This document shows, in pieces, positions 1 to 8,790 of a DNA stretch of 25,472 nt. Each line of letters begins with the position of its first letter. Within the stretch, counting starts at the first letter, position 1. The DNA lies in NCBI GenBank assembly GCA_964620095.1, contig CAZUGT010000177.1, positions 1-25,472 on the forward strand. The letters run 5' to 3'. The translations under genes were made by a program, and so were the position numbers. The notes beneath the pieces were generated by a model. It did no database searches. It was given only the letters and a program-made list of their open reading frames with translations, and had not been told where the DNA came from. This DNA is from JAJDXO01 sp964620095 (GTDB taxonomy: Bacteria > Pseudomonadota > Alphaproteobacteria > Rhodospirillales > UBA2165).

Positions 1-238
1 TCCCCGCACCGAGGATCCCGCCGCCATTCGCGCCGCGGTTCTCGAAGGCGCGCCGGCGGCAACGGAGATCGGCGATCGGCGCGACGCCATTCGGCAGGCC
101 GTTCGGATGATCGGCCCCGGCGATGTCGTTCTGGTCGCCGGCAAGGGTCACGAGGACGGTCAGATCGTCGGCGAGGACATTTTGCCCTTCAACGACGCCG
201 ACGTAGTCCGCGACGTCATCACGGAGCTGGGCGGATGA
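1..238 (+). CDS. murE: MurE C-terminal fragment (UDP-MurNAc-tripeptide synthetase)
   Basis: This is the last 78 codons of murE; the gene begins outside the window, and the reading frame starts at base 2. MurE is the cytoplasmic ligase that adds the third amino acid (meso-diaminopimelate in most Gram-negatives) to UDP-MurNAc-L-Ala-D-Glu. What is visible is the end of the C-terminal ligase domain. It starts with PRTEDPAAI, the remnant of the family DNPR motif that contacts diaminopimelate. Next comes a DRRDAIRQA helix, then the conserved VLVAGKGHEDGQ segment, then a closing NDADVVRDVI. The stop TGA (236-238) overlaps the murF start ATG (235-237), so translation is probably coupled. The identification rests on these C-terminal motifs and on the position directly before murF. 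Confidence 0.95.
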   Translation, partial: PRTEDPAAIRAAVLEGAPAATEIGDRRDAIRQAVRMIGPGDVVLVAGKGHEDGQIVGEDILPFNDADVVRDVITELGG

Positions 239-1665
239 TGGCGGCGGCACTTCCTCTTTGGACCGCGGCCGACGCCGCGGCGGCCACCGGCGGGACCGCG
301 GGCGGGTCCTGGACCGCCACCGGTGTGTCCATCGACAGCCGCACCGTACAGCCCGGCGATCTGTTCACCGCCGTCAAGGGCCCGAACTTCGATGGTCATG
401 ATTTCGTCCGCCAGGCCTTGCAGAGCGGCGCGGTTGCGGCGCTGGTATCCCGCGCCCCGGCGGAACCGGTCAATGGGGATTTCCTGCTGAGCGTCGGCGA
501 TACCCTCCGGGCACTGGGGGATCTGGGCCGAGCGGGGCGGAAACGCAGCGAGGGGACAATCATCGCCGTCACCGGCAGCGTCGGCAAAACCGGCGTCAAG
601 GAAGCGTTGGCGTTTCTGCTCGGCCGCCAAAAGGAAACCCATTTCTCGACCGGCAGCTTCAACAACCGGTTCGGCGTCCCCCTGAGCCTCGCCCGGCTGT
701 CCCCCTCCGCCGCCTACGGCGTGTTCGAGTTGGGCATGAACCACGCCGGCGAGCTGGCCGAACTGTCCAACTTGGTCCGGCCGAACGTCGCCGTCATCAC
801 CACCGTCGAAGTGGCGCATCTGGAGTTCTTCGCCTCGCTCGCCGACATCGCGCGGGCCAAGTCGGAGATTTTCGCCGGCCTCGAGCCGGGCGGCATTGCC
901 GTGCTCAACCGGGACAATCCGTATTTCGACCTCATGGCCGAGGCGGCGCGGGCGGCGGACGCCGAGATCATCACCTTCGGCCGTCATGACGACGCCCGTT
1001 TCCGGGTGGTGCAGTCGGAGGCCGCCGGCACCGGCTCCGACGTCGAAGCCATGGCGGACGGCAACCGGATCTCCTTCCATCTGCCGTTACCCGGCGATCA
1101 CTGGGTCACCAACGCGCTGGCCGTGCTCGCGGTCTTGGCGGCGGCGGGCGGCGATCTCAAACAGGCCGCCGACGACATCAGCGGATTGAAGCCCGCCAAG
1201 CGCCGGGGCGAGCGCCATCAGGTGCGTTTCGCCGGCATGTGTTTCGAAATCATCGATGACAGCTACAACGCTAGCCCGGCGGCCGTGGCGGCCGCCTTGT
1301 CGGTGCTTGGCCAATCGGCGCCGGGCCCGTCGGGCCGCCGCATCGCGGTCTTGGGGGACATGCTCGAACTGGGCGGCGACTCGCCGGCCCTTCACCAGGC
1401 GTTGAAGGACGATGTGGATGCATCGGCGATCGATTTGGTATTCGCCGTCGGGACCCAAATGAAGTTTCTGTTCGACGCGGTTGCGCCCGAAAGGCGGGGC
1501 GGCTGGGCGGAGACGGCTCAGGAGTTGGCGCCGGTCATTTTGGCGTCCGTCCATTCCGGTGACGTGGTTCTGGTCAAGGGCTCGGCCGGTACGCGGATGG
1601 GCCAGATTGTCGACGCGCTGCGGAACCTGGATTCCAACCCTGTGCGAATGGCCGGCGGGAGGTAG
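235..1665 (+). CDS. murF: MurF, UDP-MurNAc-tripeptide--D-Ala-D-Ala ligase
   Basis: A 476-residue cytoplasmic Mur ligase that uses ATP to join D-Ala-D-Ala to UDP-MurNAc-tripeptide, the last soluble step of the precursor pathway. The N-terminal domain carries the SIDSRTVQPGDLF motif (about residues 32-44) that binds the uridine nucleotide in MurE/MurF. The ATP loop is TGSVGKT (113-119); GSVGKT in place of GTNGKT is usual for MurF. Further on are NNRFGVPLSL, ELGMNHAGE and the C-terminal DDSYNASP motif typical of MurF, then GDMLELG and VLVKGSAGTRM. The start is the first of two adjacent ATGs and overlaps the murE stop by 4 bp; the second ATG, one codon later, is equally possible. Length is normal for the family. 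Confidence 0.97.
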   Translation: MMAAALPLWTAADAAAATGGTAGGSWTATGVSIDSRTVQPGDLFTAVKGPNFDGHDFVRQALQSGAVAALVSRAPAEPVNGDFLLSVGDTLRALGDLGRAGRKRSEGTIIAVTGSVGKTGVKEALAFLLGRQKETHFSTGSFNNRFGVPLSLARLSPSAAYGVFELGMNHAGELAELSNLVRPNVAVITTVEVAHLEFFASLADIARAKSEIFAGLEPGGIAVLNRDNPYFDLMAEAARAADAEIITFGRHDDARFRVVQSEAAGTGSDVEAMADGNRISFHLPLPGDHWVTNALAVLAVLAAAGGDLKQAADDISGLKPAKRRGERHQVRFAGMCFEIIDDSYNASPAAVAAALSVLGQSAPGPSGRRIAVLGDMLELGGDSPALHQALKDDVDASAIDLVFAVGTQMKFLFDAVAPERRGGWAETAQELAPVILASVHSGDVVLVKGSAGTRMGQIVDALRNLDSNPVRMAGGR

Positions 1666-1674
1666 GGAGGTACC

Positions 1675-2760
1675 ATGCTGAACGCTCTCTCCGCCTTCGC
1701 CGATCAGATCCTGATCCTCAACCTGTTCCGCTACATCACCTTCCGGACCGGCGGCGCCATGATCACGGCGCTGGTCATCAGCTTCATTCTCGGCCCGATC
1801 CTCATCGAATGGCTGAAGAAGCATCAGCACGGCGGTCAGCCGATTCGCGATGACGGGCCCGAATCCCATATCCTGACCAAGGCCGGCACCCCGACCATGG
1901 GCGGCTTTCTGATCTTGATCGCGCTGATCCTGTCGACGGCACTGTGGGCGGACCTCGGCAACGGCTACATCTGGGCGGCGCTCGGGGTGACCATCGGCTA
2001 CGGGATCATCGGCTTCATCGATGACTACCTGAAGGTGACCAAGCGCGATCACAAGGGATTGTCGGGCACACTCAAGCTGTCCCTTCAGATCGTCATCGCC
2101 TTGGCGGCGGCGCTGTGGATCATGAAGCTGACCCGTGATCCGCTCTCCACCTCACTCGCCATTCCGTTCTTCAAGGACGTGCTGCTCGATCTCGGTTGGT
2201 TCTTCATACCGTTCGCCGCGTTCGTGATGGTCGGCGCCTCCAACGCGGTCAACCTTACCGACGGGTTGGACGGGCTGGCCATCGGGCCGGTGCTGATCGC
2301 AGCCGCCGTCTTCGGCATCATCGCCTACCTGATCGGCAACTCGGTGTTTTCCAACTACCTGCAGGTTCACTACGTGCGGGGCGCCGGAGAGCTGTCCATA
2401 TTTCTCGGCGCCCTGATGGGCGCCAGTCTCGGCTTCCTCTGGTACAACGCGCCGCCGGCCATGGTGTTCATGGGCGATACGGGATCGCTCTCGCTGGGCG
2501 GCGCGCTCGGGACCGTGAGTGTCATCACCAAGCACGAGCTGGTCCTGGCGCTGGTCGGCGGCCTGTTCGTTCTCGAGACCGTGTCGGTCATCGTCCAGGT
2601 GATTTCCTACAAACTTACCGGCAGGCGGGTGTTTCAGATGGCGCCGCTCCATCATCACTTCGAAAAAAAGGGGTGGGCGGAGCCGACCATCGTAATCCGC
2701 TTCTGGATCATCGCGACCATTCTGGCTCTGGCCGGATTGGCAACGCTCAAACTGAGATGA
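1675..2760 (+). CDS. mraY: MraY, phospho-MurNAc-pentapeptide transferase
   Basis: A 361-residue polytopic inner-membrane enzyme that moves phospho-MurNAc-pentapeptide from UDP to undecaprenyl phosphate, making lipid I. About ten hydrophobic segments are visible. The family motifs are in order: TKAGTPTMGG (68-77), the FIDDYLKV pair of Asp (D116/D117), NLTDGLDGLA (193-202), FMGDTGSLSLGG with D268, and the histidine motif APLHHHFE (323-330). These Asp residues and the HHH motif are the known magnesium and active-site elements. A strong ribosome binding site GGAGGT sits 6-12 bases before the ATG, which fixes the start. It lies 9 bp after murF and is one of the few junctions in the cluster without an overlap. 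Confidence 0.98.
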   Translation: MLNALSAFADQILILNLFRYITFRTGGAMITALVISFILGPILIEWLKKHQHGGQPIRDDGPESHILTKAGTPTMGGFLILIALILSTALWADLGNGYIWAALGVTIGYGIIGFIDDYLKVTKRDHKGLSGTLKLSLQIVIALAAALWIMKLTRDPLSTSLAIPFFKDVLLDLGWFFIPFAAFVMVGASNAVNLTDGLDGLAIGPVLIAAAVFGIIAYLIGNSVFSNYLQVHYVRGAGELSIFLGALMGASLGFLWYNAPPAMVFMGDTGSLSLGGALGTVSVITKHELVLALVGGLFVLETVSVIVQVISYKLTGRRVFQMAPLHHHFEKKGWAEPTIVIRFWIIATILALAGLATLKLR

Positions 2761-2773
2761 CGGGGGCGCGGGC

Positions 2774-4147
2774 GTGATCCAGGTCGATACATTCAAGGGA
2801 CAGCCGGTCGCGGTCATGGGCTTGAGCCGCACCGGGCTCACGGCCGCCCGTGCGCTCGCCGCCGGCGGCGCCGAGGTGTGGGCCTGGGACGATGACCATG
2901 CGCGGCGCGAGGCCGCCGCCGGCGAAGGTGTCGCCCTGGTGGATCTGGCCGCCGGGAATCTGGCTGACGCCGGCGCCCTTGTGCTGAGCCCCGGCATCCC
3001 CCATCTGCACCCCGAACCTCATCCGGTTGCGGCGAAGGCGCGGGACGCCGGATGCGAGATCATTTGCGATGTCGACCTGCTGGCCCGCCAGATCACCGAG
3101 CCCGGCTATGTGGGGGTCACCGGCACCAATGGCAAGTCGACCACCACCGCCCTGATCGGGCACGTTCTGGCCCATGCGGGCAATGAAGTGGCGGTCGGCG
3201 GCAATATCGGCGAGCCGGTTCTCGACCTGAACGAACTGGGGCCGTCCGGGACCTACGTGCTCGAACTGTCCTCCTATCAGCTCGAACGGGTACCGCGGCT
3301 GGCGCTCGATGTCGCCGTCCTGCTCAATATCTCCCCCGATCATCTCGACCGCCACGGCGGGATGGACGGCTATGTAGCCGCCAAGACGCGAATTTTCGAT
3401 CACACCGTCGACGGCGGTCACGCCATCGTCGGCATGGACGACCGCTATGGCCGCGGCCTGTGGCTCGATCTGTTGATGCGCGGCGGCGTGAAAATCGTCC
3501 CGATCTCGGGAAATCAACGGGTGCCCGGCGGCGTCTACGCCGACGAGGCCGGCATGTTGATCGACGATCTGGATAATGGCCGGGCGGGGGTGCTCGACCT
3601 GAGGGCGGTCGGCACCCTTCCCGGCCGGCACAATTGGCAGAACGCGGCCGCGGCATACGCCGCAGCGCGGCTGGTGGGGGTTGCCGCCGCGTCCGCCGCC
3701 GAGGCCATTCGGTCCTTTGCCGGCCTGGCCCATCGCCAGGAAGTGATCCGCCGGATCGGGCGGGTGACGTATGTCAACGATTCCAAGGCGACCAACCTCG
3801 ATGCCGCCGCCAAGGCGCTAGCGTCGTACGGCAATATCCACTGGATCGCCGGAGGACGCTCCAAGGAGGATGACCTCTCGGCGCTCGAAGCCTTGTATCC
3901 GCGGATTCGCCGGGCCTATTTGATCGGTGAGGCGGCGCCCCGCTTCGAGGCGGCCCTTGCGGGGATCGTGTCCGCCGAGCGTGCGGATTCCCTCGAAGCC
4001 GCGGTCGGCGGCGCCCATACCGCCGCCCGGGAGAGCGGCGAAGACGCGGTGGTGCTCCTGTCGCCGGGCTGCGCGTCGTTCGACCAGTTCACCGACTTCG
4101 AGGCGCGAGGTCAGGCATTCCGGGCTGCCGTGGAGGCCCTGTCATGA
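2774..4147 (+). CDS. murD: MurD, UDP-MurNAc-L-Ala--D-Glu ligase
   Basis: A 457-residue cytoplasmic Mur ligase that adds D-glutamate to UDP-MurNAc-L-alanine using ATP. The N-terminal Rossmann-like domain has VAVMGLSRTGL (12-22) and LSPGIP (71-76). The central domain has the ATP loop VTGTNGKST (115-123), then GGNIGEP and ELSSYQLE, both characteristic of MurD. The C-terminal domain shows NDSKATN and, near the end, LLSPGCASFDQF, the MurD C-terminal signature. The start is GTG, 13 bp after mraY; no in-frame ATG precedes the Rossmann motif, so GTG is the best choice. The stop overlaps the ftsW ATG by 4 bp. Confidence 0.97.
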   Translation: MIQVDTFKGQPVAVMGLSRTGLTAARALAAGGAEVWAWDDDHARREAAAGEGVALVDLAAGNLADAGALVLSPGIPHLHPEPHPVAAKARDAGCEIICDVDLLARQITEPGYVGVTGTNGKSTTTALIGHVLAHAGNEVAVGGNIGEPVLDLNELGPSGTYVLELSSYQLERVPRLALDVAVLLNISPDHLDRHGGMDGYVAAKTRIFDHTVDGGHAIVGMDDRYGRGLWLDLLMRGGVKIVPISGNQRVPGGVYADEAGMLIDDLDNGRAGVLDLRAVGTLPGRHNWQNAAAAYAAARLVGVAAASAAEAIRSFAGLAHRQEVIRRIGRVTYVNDSKATNLDAAAKALASYGNIHWIAGGRSKEDDLSALEALYPRIRRAYLIGEAAPRFEAALAGIVSAERADSLEAAVGGAHTAARESGEDAVVLLSPGCASFDQFTDFEARGQAFRAAVEALS

Positions 4148-5292
4148 CTGCGCTACCCCGGACGGATATCAGCATCTTTGGCCGCTGGTGGTGGACCGTC
4201 GACCGTTGGACCCTGTCGGCGCTGGTCGCCGTGTCGGCCATCGGCATCGTCCTGACAATGGCGGCGTCACCGGCCGTCGCCGACCGGCTGGATCTGGATG
4301 CGTTCCACTTCATCCGCCGGCAGTTCCTGTTCATCCCGCTGTCCTTTGCCATCCTGATCGGCGTCTCCCTGTTGAATCCCGCCGGCGTCCGCCGCCTGGC
4401 GGTGTTCGGCTTCATCATTTCGGTCATCGGTCTGGGAATGACGTTGTTCATCGGCCAGGAGATCAGGGGCGCCGCCCGCTGGATCAGCCTGCCCGGTTTC
4501 TCCTTGCAGCCGTCGGAGTTCGTCAAGCCCTGCTTTGCCGTGGTGGCGGCCTGGATGTTCTCGCAGTGGCGGATCAAGGGGGACATACCGGGCCACGCCG
4601 TGGCCATCGCCCTCTACGCGCTGGTGGTCGGGCTGTTGCTGCTGCAGCCGGATGTCGGGATGACGATCCTCATTTCGGTGGTTTGGGGGGTGCAGTTCTT
4701 CCTCGCCGGATTGCCAATGTTGCTGGTGTTGGGTATCGGCATTCTGTTCATCGCCGGGGGCATCGCCGCTTACTCCAACTTTGCCCACGTCCAGATCCGG
4801 GTCGACCGGTTTTTGGATCCCTCGGGCGGCGAGGCGTATCAGGTGGCGAGATCCCTGGAGGCGGTGGTCGCCGGCGGCATCTTCGGCCGCGGCCCCGGCG
4901 AGGGCGAGGTCAAATCCATCCTTCCCGACGCCCACGCGGATTTCATATTCGCCGTTGCGGCGGAGGAATTCGGCCTGATTACGGGTCTGCTCATCGTCGC
5001 CTTGTTTGCTTTCATCGTGCTCCGCGGATTCGCTCTGGTGATGCGGGAGACCGACCTGTTCGTGCAGCTCGCCGTTGCCGGACTCCTGGTACAGTTCGGC
5101 CTCCAAGCGCTCATCAACATGGCGTCGACCATCAACCTGATGCCCACCAAGGGTATGACGCTGCCGTTCATATCCTACGGCGGCTCGTCGATGGCGGCGA
5201 TGGCGCTGGGCATGGGCATGGTGCTGGCGCTCACGCGCGAGCGGCCCCGGGCGAATGATTTGGGCCGGGTCACCGGACGGGGGGCGTCATGA
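4144..5292 (+). CDS. ftsW: FtsW, septal peptidoglycan glycosyltransferase (SEDS family)
   Basis: A 382-residue membrane protein of the SEDS family, which polymerises lipid II at the septum together with its partner transpeptidase FtsI; ftsI should lie upstream, outside the window. About ten transmembrane segments are evident after a short cytoplasmic N-terminus that includes a WWWTVDRW stretch. Signature motifs are RGAARWISLPGFSLQPSEFVKP (split by the second extracellular loop), LQPDVGMT, and near the C-terminus NLMPTKGMTLPFISYGGSS. FtsW rather than RodA is called because of the dcw position between murD and murG and the ISYGGSS ending. The ATG overlaps the murD stop (ATGA), and the stop overlaps the murG ATG in the same way. 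Confidence 0.96.
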   Translation: MTALPRTDISIFGRWWWTVDRWTLSALVAVSAIGIVLTMAASPAVADRLDLDAFHFIRRQFLFIPLSFAILIGVSLLNPAGVRRLAVFGFIISVIGLGMTLFIGQEIRGAARWISLPGFSLQPSEFVKPCFAVVAAWMFSQWRIKGDIPGHAVAIALYALVVGLLLLQPDVGMTILISVVWGVQFFLAGLPMLLVLGIGILFIAGGIAAYSNFAHVQIRVDRFLDPSGGEAYQVARSLEAVVAGGIFGRGPGEGEVKSILPDAHADFIFAVAAEEFGLITGLLIVALFAFIVLRGFALVMRETDLFVQLAVAGLLVQFGLQALINMASTINLMPTKGMTLPFISYGGSSMAAMALGMGMVLALTRERPRANDLGRVTGRGAS

Positions 5293-6419
5293 CCGGACCG
5301 CTGATCGTCCTCGCCACCGGCGGCACCGCCGGACATGTATTTCCCGCCGAAGCGCTTGCCGCCGAACTGGCGGCCCGCGGCTGCCGGCTGGCGTTGTTCA
5401 CCGACCGCCGGGGCGGCGAGTTTGGCGGCCGGTTGGATGAAATCGATACCTACCGCATTCGGGCGGGCGGCATCGCCGGCAAGAGCCCGGTGGACCGGCT
5501 GATGTCCACCGCCGAAATCGGTCTCGGGACCATGCAGGCGTGGCAATTGCTGAAACAACTGCGCCCCGCCGCGGCCGTCGGCTTCGGCGGCTATGCATCG
5601 GTGCCGACGATGACGGCGGCAACCTTCGCCGGCATGCGGACCGCCATCCATGAACAAAATGCCGTACTCGGGCGCGCCAACCGGCTTCTGGCCGGCCGGG
5701 TCAACCGCATCGCGACGGCCTTTGAGGAGGTGAGGTCGATGCCCGCCGGCGCCGCGGCCAAGGTCGTGCGCACGGGTATGCCGGTGCGGCCGGTGATCAG
5801 CACCGTTCGCGACCGTGTCTACCCGCCCCTCGACGGAGACTCACCCCTCAACATCCTGGTCTTCGGCGGCTCTCTGGGCGCCCATGTGCTCTCGCAGGTG
5901 GTGCCGCAGGCCCTGGGCATGCTCGATCCGCGCTTCAAAGACCGGCTTCGCGTCGTTCAACAGTGCCGCGAAGAAGACATCGCGGCGGTCCGCGGGCAAT
6001 ATGGTTCGCTCGGGATCAATGCCGACCTCAGGCCATTCCTCGACGATATCCCCGCGCGCTATGCGGCCGCGCACCTGGTCATCTGCCGGTCCGGCGCATC
6101 GACCGTCGCCGAGTTGACCGCCATCGGCCGCCCGGCGATCATGGTGCCCTACCCGCACGCCATCGACGATCATCAGGCATTCAACGCCCACGCCTTGGAT
6201 GATGCCGGTGGCGGCTGGCTGATGCCCGAAACATCCTTTGCCGCCGATGCGCTGGCCACGCGCCTCGATTCCCTGTTCTCCCTGCCCAGGTTGCTCGAGA
6301 AGGCCGCCGCCGCCGCCAAGGCCGCCGGGACGCCCGACGCGGTCGCGGCGCTCGCCGACATGGTGATGGGCATGGTGCCGGGCAACGGTGATGTCGAACC
6401 GAGGAGGGCCGCCGCATGA
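5289..6419 (+). CDS. murG: MurG, lipid I GlcNAc transferase
   Basis: A 376-residue peripheral inner-membrane glycosyltransferase of GT-B fold that transfers GlcNAc from UDP-GlcNAc to lipid I, making lipid II. The N-terminal half has the glycine loop ATGGTAGHVFPA (9-20), the MurG counterpart of GGTGGH, then GFGGYASVP and IHEQNAVLGRANRLLA. The C-terminal half has NILVFGGSLGAHVLS, ICRSGASTVAELTAIGRPAIMVPYP and the DDHQAFNA segment that contacts the UDP-GlcNAc donor. Length is normal, and both ends overlap their neighbours by 4 bp (ATGA). Ala in place of the second Gly of GGTGGH is seen in other alphaproteobacterial sequences as I recall them and is not taken as a defect. Confidence 0.97.
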   Translation: MTGPLIVLATGGTAGHVFPAEALAAELAARGCRLALFTDRRGGEFGGRLDEIDTYRIRAGGIAGKSPVDRLMSTAEIGLGTMQAWQLLKQLRPAAAVGFGGYASVPTMTAATFAGMRTAIHEQNAVLGRANRLLAGRVNRIATAFEEVRSMPAGAAAKVVRTGMPVRPVISTVRDRVYPPLDGDSPLNILVFGGSLGAHVLSQVVPQALGMLDPRFKDRLRVVQQCREEDIAAVRGQYGSLGINADLRPFLDDIPARYAAAHLVICRSGASTVAELTAIGRPAIMVPYPHAIDDHQAFNAHALDDAGGGWLMPETSFAADALATRLDSLFSLPRLLEKAAAAAKAAGTPDAVAALADMVMGMVPGNGDVEPRRAAA

Positions 6420-7846
6420 GAGCGCTTCCCCTGGACATCGGCACCGTGCACTTCGTCGGCATCGGCGGCATCGGGATGAGCGGCATCGCCGAAGTGCTGC
6501 ATAATTTGGGGTATTCGGTGCGCGGCTCGGATATCGCGGACGGCGCCAATGTCCGGCGCCTGCGCGCCATGGGCATTCCAATCGAGGTCGGACACCGGGC
6601 CGAGAACCTGGACGATGGGCAGGTGATCGTCATTTCATCGGCGGTCAAGGCGGACAACCCCGAGGTTGAAGAGGCCCGGCGGCGTCTGCTGCCGGTCGTC
6701 CGGCGGGCCGAGATGCTGGGTGAGCTCATGCGCCTCAAATGGTCGGTGGCCGTCGGCGGCACTCACGGCAAGACCACCACCACCTCGATGATCGCCGCGC
6801 TGCTGGATGCCGCCGAACTGGATCCGACGGTGATCAACGGCGGCATCATCAATGCCTGGGGCTCCAACGCCCGCCTGGGCAGCGGCGATTGGATGGTGGT
6901 CGAGGCAGACGAGTCCGACGGCACGTTCGTCAAGCTGCCGGCGACCATCGCCGTGGTGACCAACATCGATTCCGAGCACATGGATCATTACGGCGATTTC
7001 GAAGCGCTGAGGCAGGCCTTCGATGCCTTCGTGGAGAACATTCCATTCTACGGCTTCGCGGCACTGTGCATCGACGACGCCGAAGTGCAGGCCATGATCC
7101 CCCGGGTCTCGGACCGGCGCATCGTTACCTACGGACGGAGCCCGCAGGCGGAGGTTCGGGTCACGGCCATCGAATCCACCGACGACGGCTCCAGGTTCGA
7201 CGTCACCATTTCGGACCGGGCCGGCGGGCCGCCGCGAACCCTCGAAAATCTCCCCCTGCCCATGTTCGGCGCCCATAACGTCCAAAATGCGCTGGCGGCG
7301 ATTGCCGTGGCCGTCGAGATGAATTTCGAAGATGAGGTCATCCGCCGCGGTCTGGCCGGTTTCGAAGGCGTGAAACGCCGCTTTACCAAGACCGGCGAGG
7401 TCGACGGGATCACGGTGATAGACGATTACGGGCACCATCCCGTGGAGATTTCCGCGGTGCTCGATGCCGCCCGAAGCTCCACCTCGGGCCACATTATCGC
7501 CGTCGTCCAGCCCCATCGCTACACCCGTCTTCGCGACCTGTTCGAGGAGTTCTGCACCTGCTTCAACGATGCCGACACGGTGATCGTTGCCGATGTCTAT
7601 CCGGCCGGAGAAGAGCCCATCGAGGGGATAGACCGGGAGGCTCTCGTGGACGGGCTCCGTTCCCGCGGTCACCGTCAGGTGCTGGCACTGCCGGGACCCG
7701 AGCGTTTGGCGGGCCTGATCGACGGGGTTGCGCAGCCGGGGGACCTGGTGGTGTGCCTGGGCGCCGGAAATATCACCGCATGGGCCAACGCACTGCCCGG
7801 CGAACTCGGAGAGCGCCGGGGTGCCGTCGAGGAGGCGCGAGCATGA
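6416..7846 (+). CDS. murC: MurC, UDP-MurNAc--L-Ala ligase
   Basis: A 476-residue cytoplasmic ligase that adds the first amino acid, L-alanine, to UDP-MurNAc. The N-terminal nucleotide-sugar motif HFVGIGGIGMSGIAEVL (12-28) and SSAVKADNPEV are typical of MurC. The ATP loop is GGTHGKTTTTS (114-124). Next come VVEADESDGTF, NIDSEHMDHYG and FGAHNVQNALAA. The C-terminal domain has DDYGHHPVEI and VQPHRYTRLRDLFEEF, both MurC signatures. The ATG overlaps the murG stop, and the stop TGA (7844-7846) overlaps the murB start. The MurC-MurB adjacency is typical of alphaproteobacteria. Confidence 0.98.
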   Translation: MRALPLDIGTVHFVGIGGIGMSGIAEVLHNLGYSVRGSDIADGANVRRLRAMGIPIEVGHRAENLDDGQVIVISSAVKADNPEVEEARRRLLPVVRRAEMLGELMRLKWSVAVGGTHGKTTTTSMIAALLDAAELDPTVINGGIINAWGSNARLGSGDWMVVEADESDGTFVKLPATIAVVTNIDSEHMDHYGDFEALRQAFDAFVENIPFYGFAALCIDDAEVQAMIPRVSDRRIVTYGRSPQAEVRVTAIESTDDGSRFDVTISDRAGGPPRTLENLPLPMFGAHNVQNALAAIAVAVEMNFEDEVIRRGLAGFEGVKRRFTKTGEVDGITVIDDYGHHPVEISAVLDAARSSTSGHIIAVVQPHRYTRLRDLFEEFCTCFNDADTVIVADVYPAGEEPIEGIDREALVDGLRSRGHRQVLALPGPERLAGLIDGVAQPGDLVVCLGAGNITAWANALPGELGERRGAVEEARA

Positions 7847-8790
7847 TGACGGCGCCCAAGTTCCCGCAAGGTCTGATCGACCGGCTGCCCCCCGTGAAGG
7901 GTAGCTACACGGTCAATGCGCCGCTCGCCAAATCCGCCTGGTTCCGGGTCGGCGGGCCCGCGGAAATATTGTACCGGCCGAAGGACACCGACGATCTGAC
8001 CGCTTTTCTCGCCGCCAAGCCCGGTGATGTTCCGGTGACGGTGATCGGCGTTGCATCAAATCTGCTGGTCCGCGACGGCGGGGTCCCGGGTGTGGTGATC
8101 CGTCTCGCGGAGGGCTTCAGCGATATCGCCGTGGACGGCAATGATCTCAGGGCCGGCGGCGGCGCGTCCAACCTCAAGGTGGCCAACGCGGCTCGGGATG
8201 CGGGGCTTGCGGGCCTCGAGTTCCTGAGCGGCATCCCGGGATCGGTCGGCGGATCGGTGCGGATGAATGCCGGCGCGTTCGGCGGCGAGGTGGGCGGCGT
8301 GTTCGTTTCGGCGACGGCGCTCGACGGCCACGGAGAACGGCATACTGCCGGCCCTGCCGCGATGGGATACGCCTACCGTCATTCGACGGCGCCCGAGGAT
8401 TGGATATTCGTTGACGTGACGCTGAGGGGGCAGGCCGGCGATCACGATGCGATCGCGGCCCGCATGAATGAGATCAAATCCATCCGTGACGCCGGCCAGC
8501 CGTCCAAGACGCCCACCGGCGGCAGCACGTTTGTCAATCCGCCGAGGCACAAGGCGTGGGAGCTGATCGACAAAGCGGGATGCCGTGGGCTGACCCGCGG
8601 CGGCGCCCGGGTGTCCGACAAGCATTGCAACTTCCTGATCAACACCGGCGGCGCGACGGCTGCCGACATCGAAGGCCTCGGCGAAGAGGTTCGGCGGCGG
8701 GTGTTCGACAGCACCGGCATCTCGCTGGACTGGGAGATCCGGCGCATCGGCGTGCCGGCGGCCCCGATCGTGAAGGAGGCAGGCAAATGA
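7843..8790 (+). CDS. murB: MurB, UDP-N-acetylenolpyruvoylglucosamine reductase
   Basis: A 315-residue FAD-dependent cytoplasmic reductase that converts UDP-GlcNAc-enolpyruvate to UDP-MurNAc. Motifs are TVNAPLAKSAWFRVGGPAE (23-41), the FAD-binding VIGVASNLLVRDGG (67-80), and GLEFLSGIPGSVGGSVRMNAGAFGGE (in two parts, about 124-149). The catalytic region is PTGGSTFVNP (224-233), whose serine is the proton donor. The YRHS loop and the shorter C-terminus point to type II MurB. The open frame extends further upstream into murC, but the start at 7843 is preferred. It has GGAGG eight bases upstream, forms the ATGA overlap with murC, and homology begins just after it. A second ATG follows at once at 7846. 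Confidence 0.96.
   Translation: MMTAPKFPQGLIDRLPPVKGSYTVNAPLAKSAWFRVGGPAEILYRPKDTDDLTAFLAAKPGDVPVTVIGVASNLLVRDGGVPGVVIRLAEGFSDIAVDGNDLRAGGGASNLKVANAARDAGLAGLEFLSGIPGSVGGSVRMNAGAFGGEVGGVFVSATALDGHGERHTAGPAAMGYAYRHSTAPEDWIFVDVTLRGQAGDHDAIAARMNEIKSIRDAGQPSKTPTGGSTFVNPPRHKAWELIDKAGCRGLTRGGARVSDKHCNFLINTGGATAADIEGLGEEVRRRVFDSTGISLDWEIRRIGVPAAPIVKEAGK

Noticed and set aside
3927..5258. 443-codon + strand frame overlapping murD and ftsW
   Set aside because: It is the +1-type shadow of ftsW; the protein is almost all Arg, Pro and Gly, and ftsW in the other frame has all family motifs.
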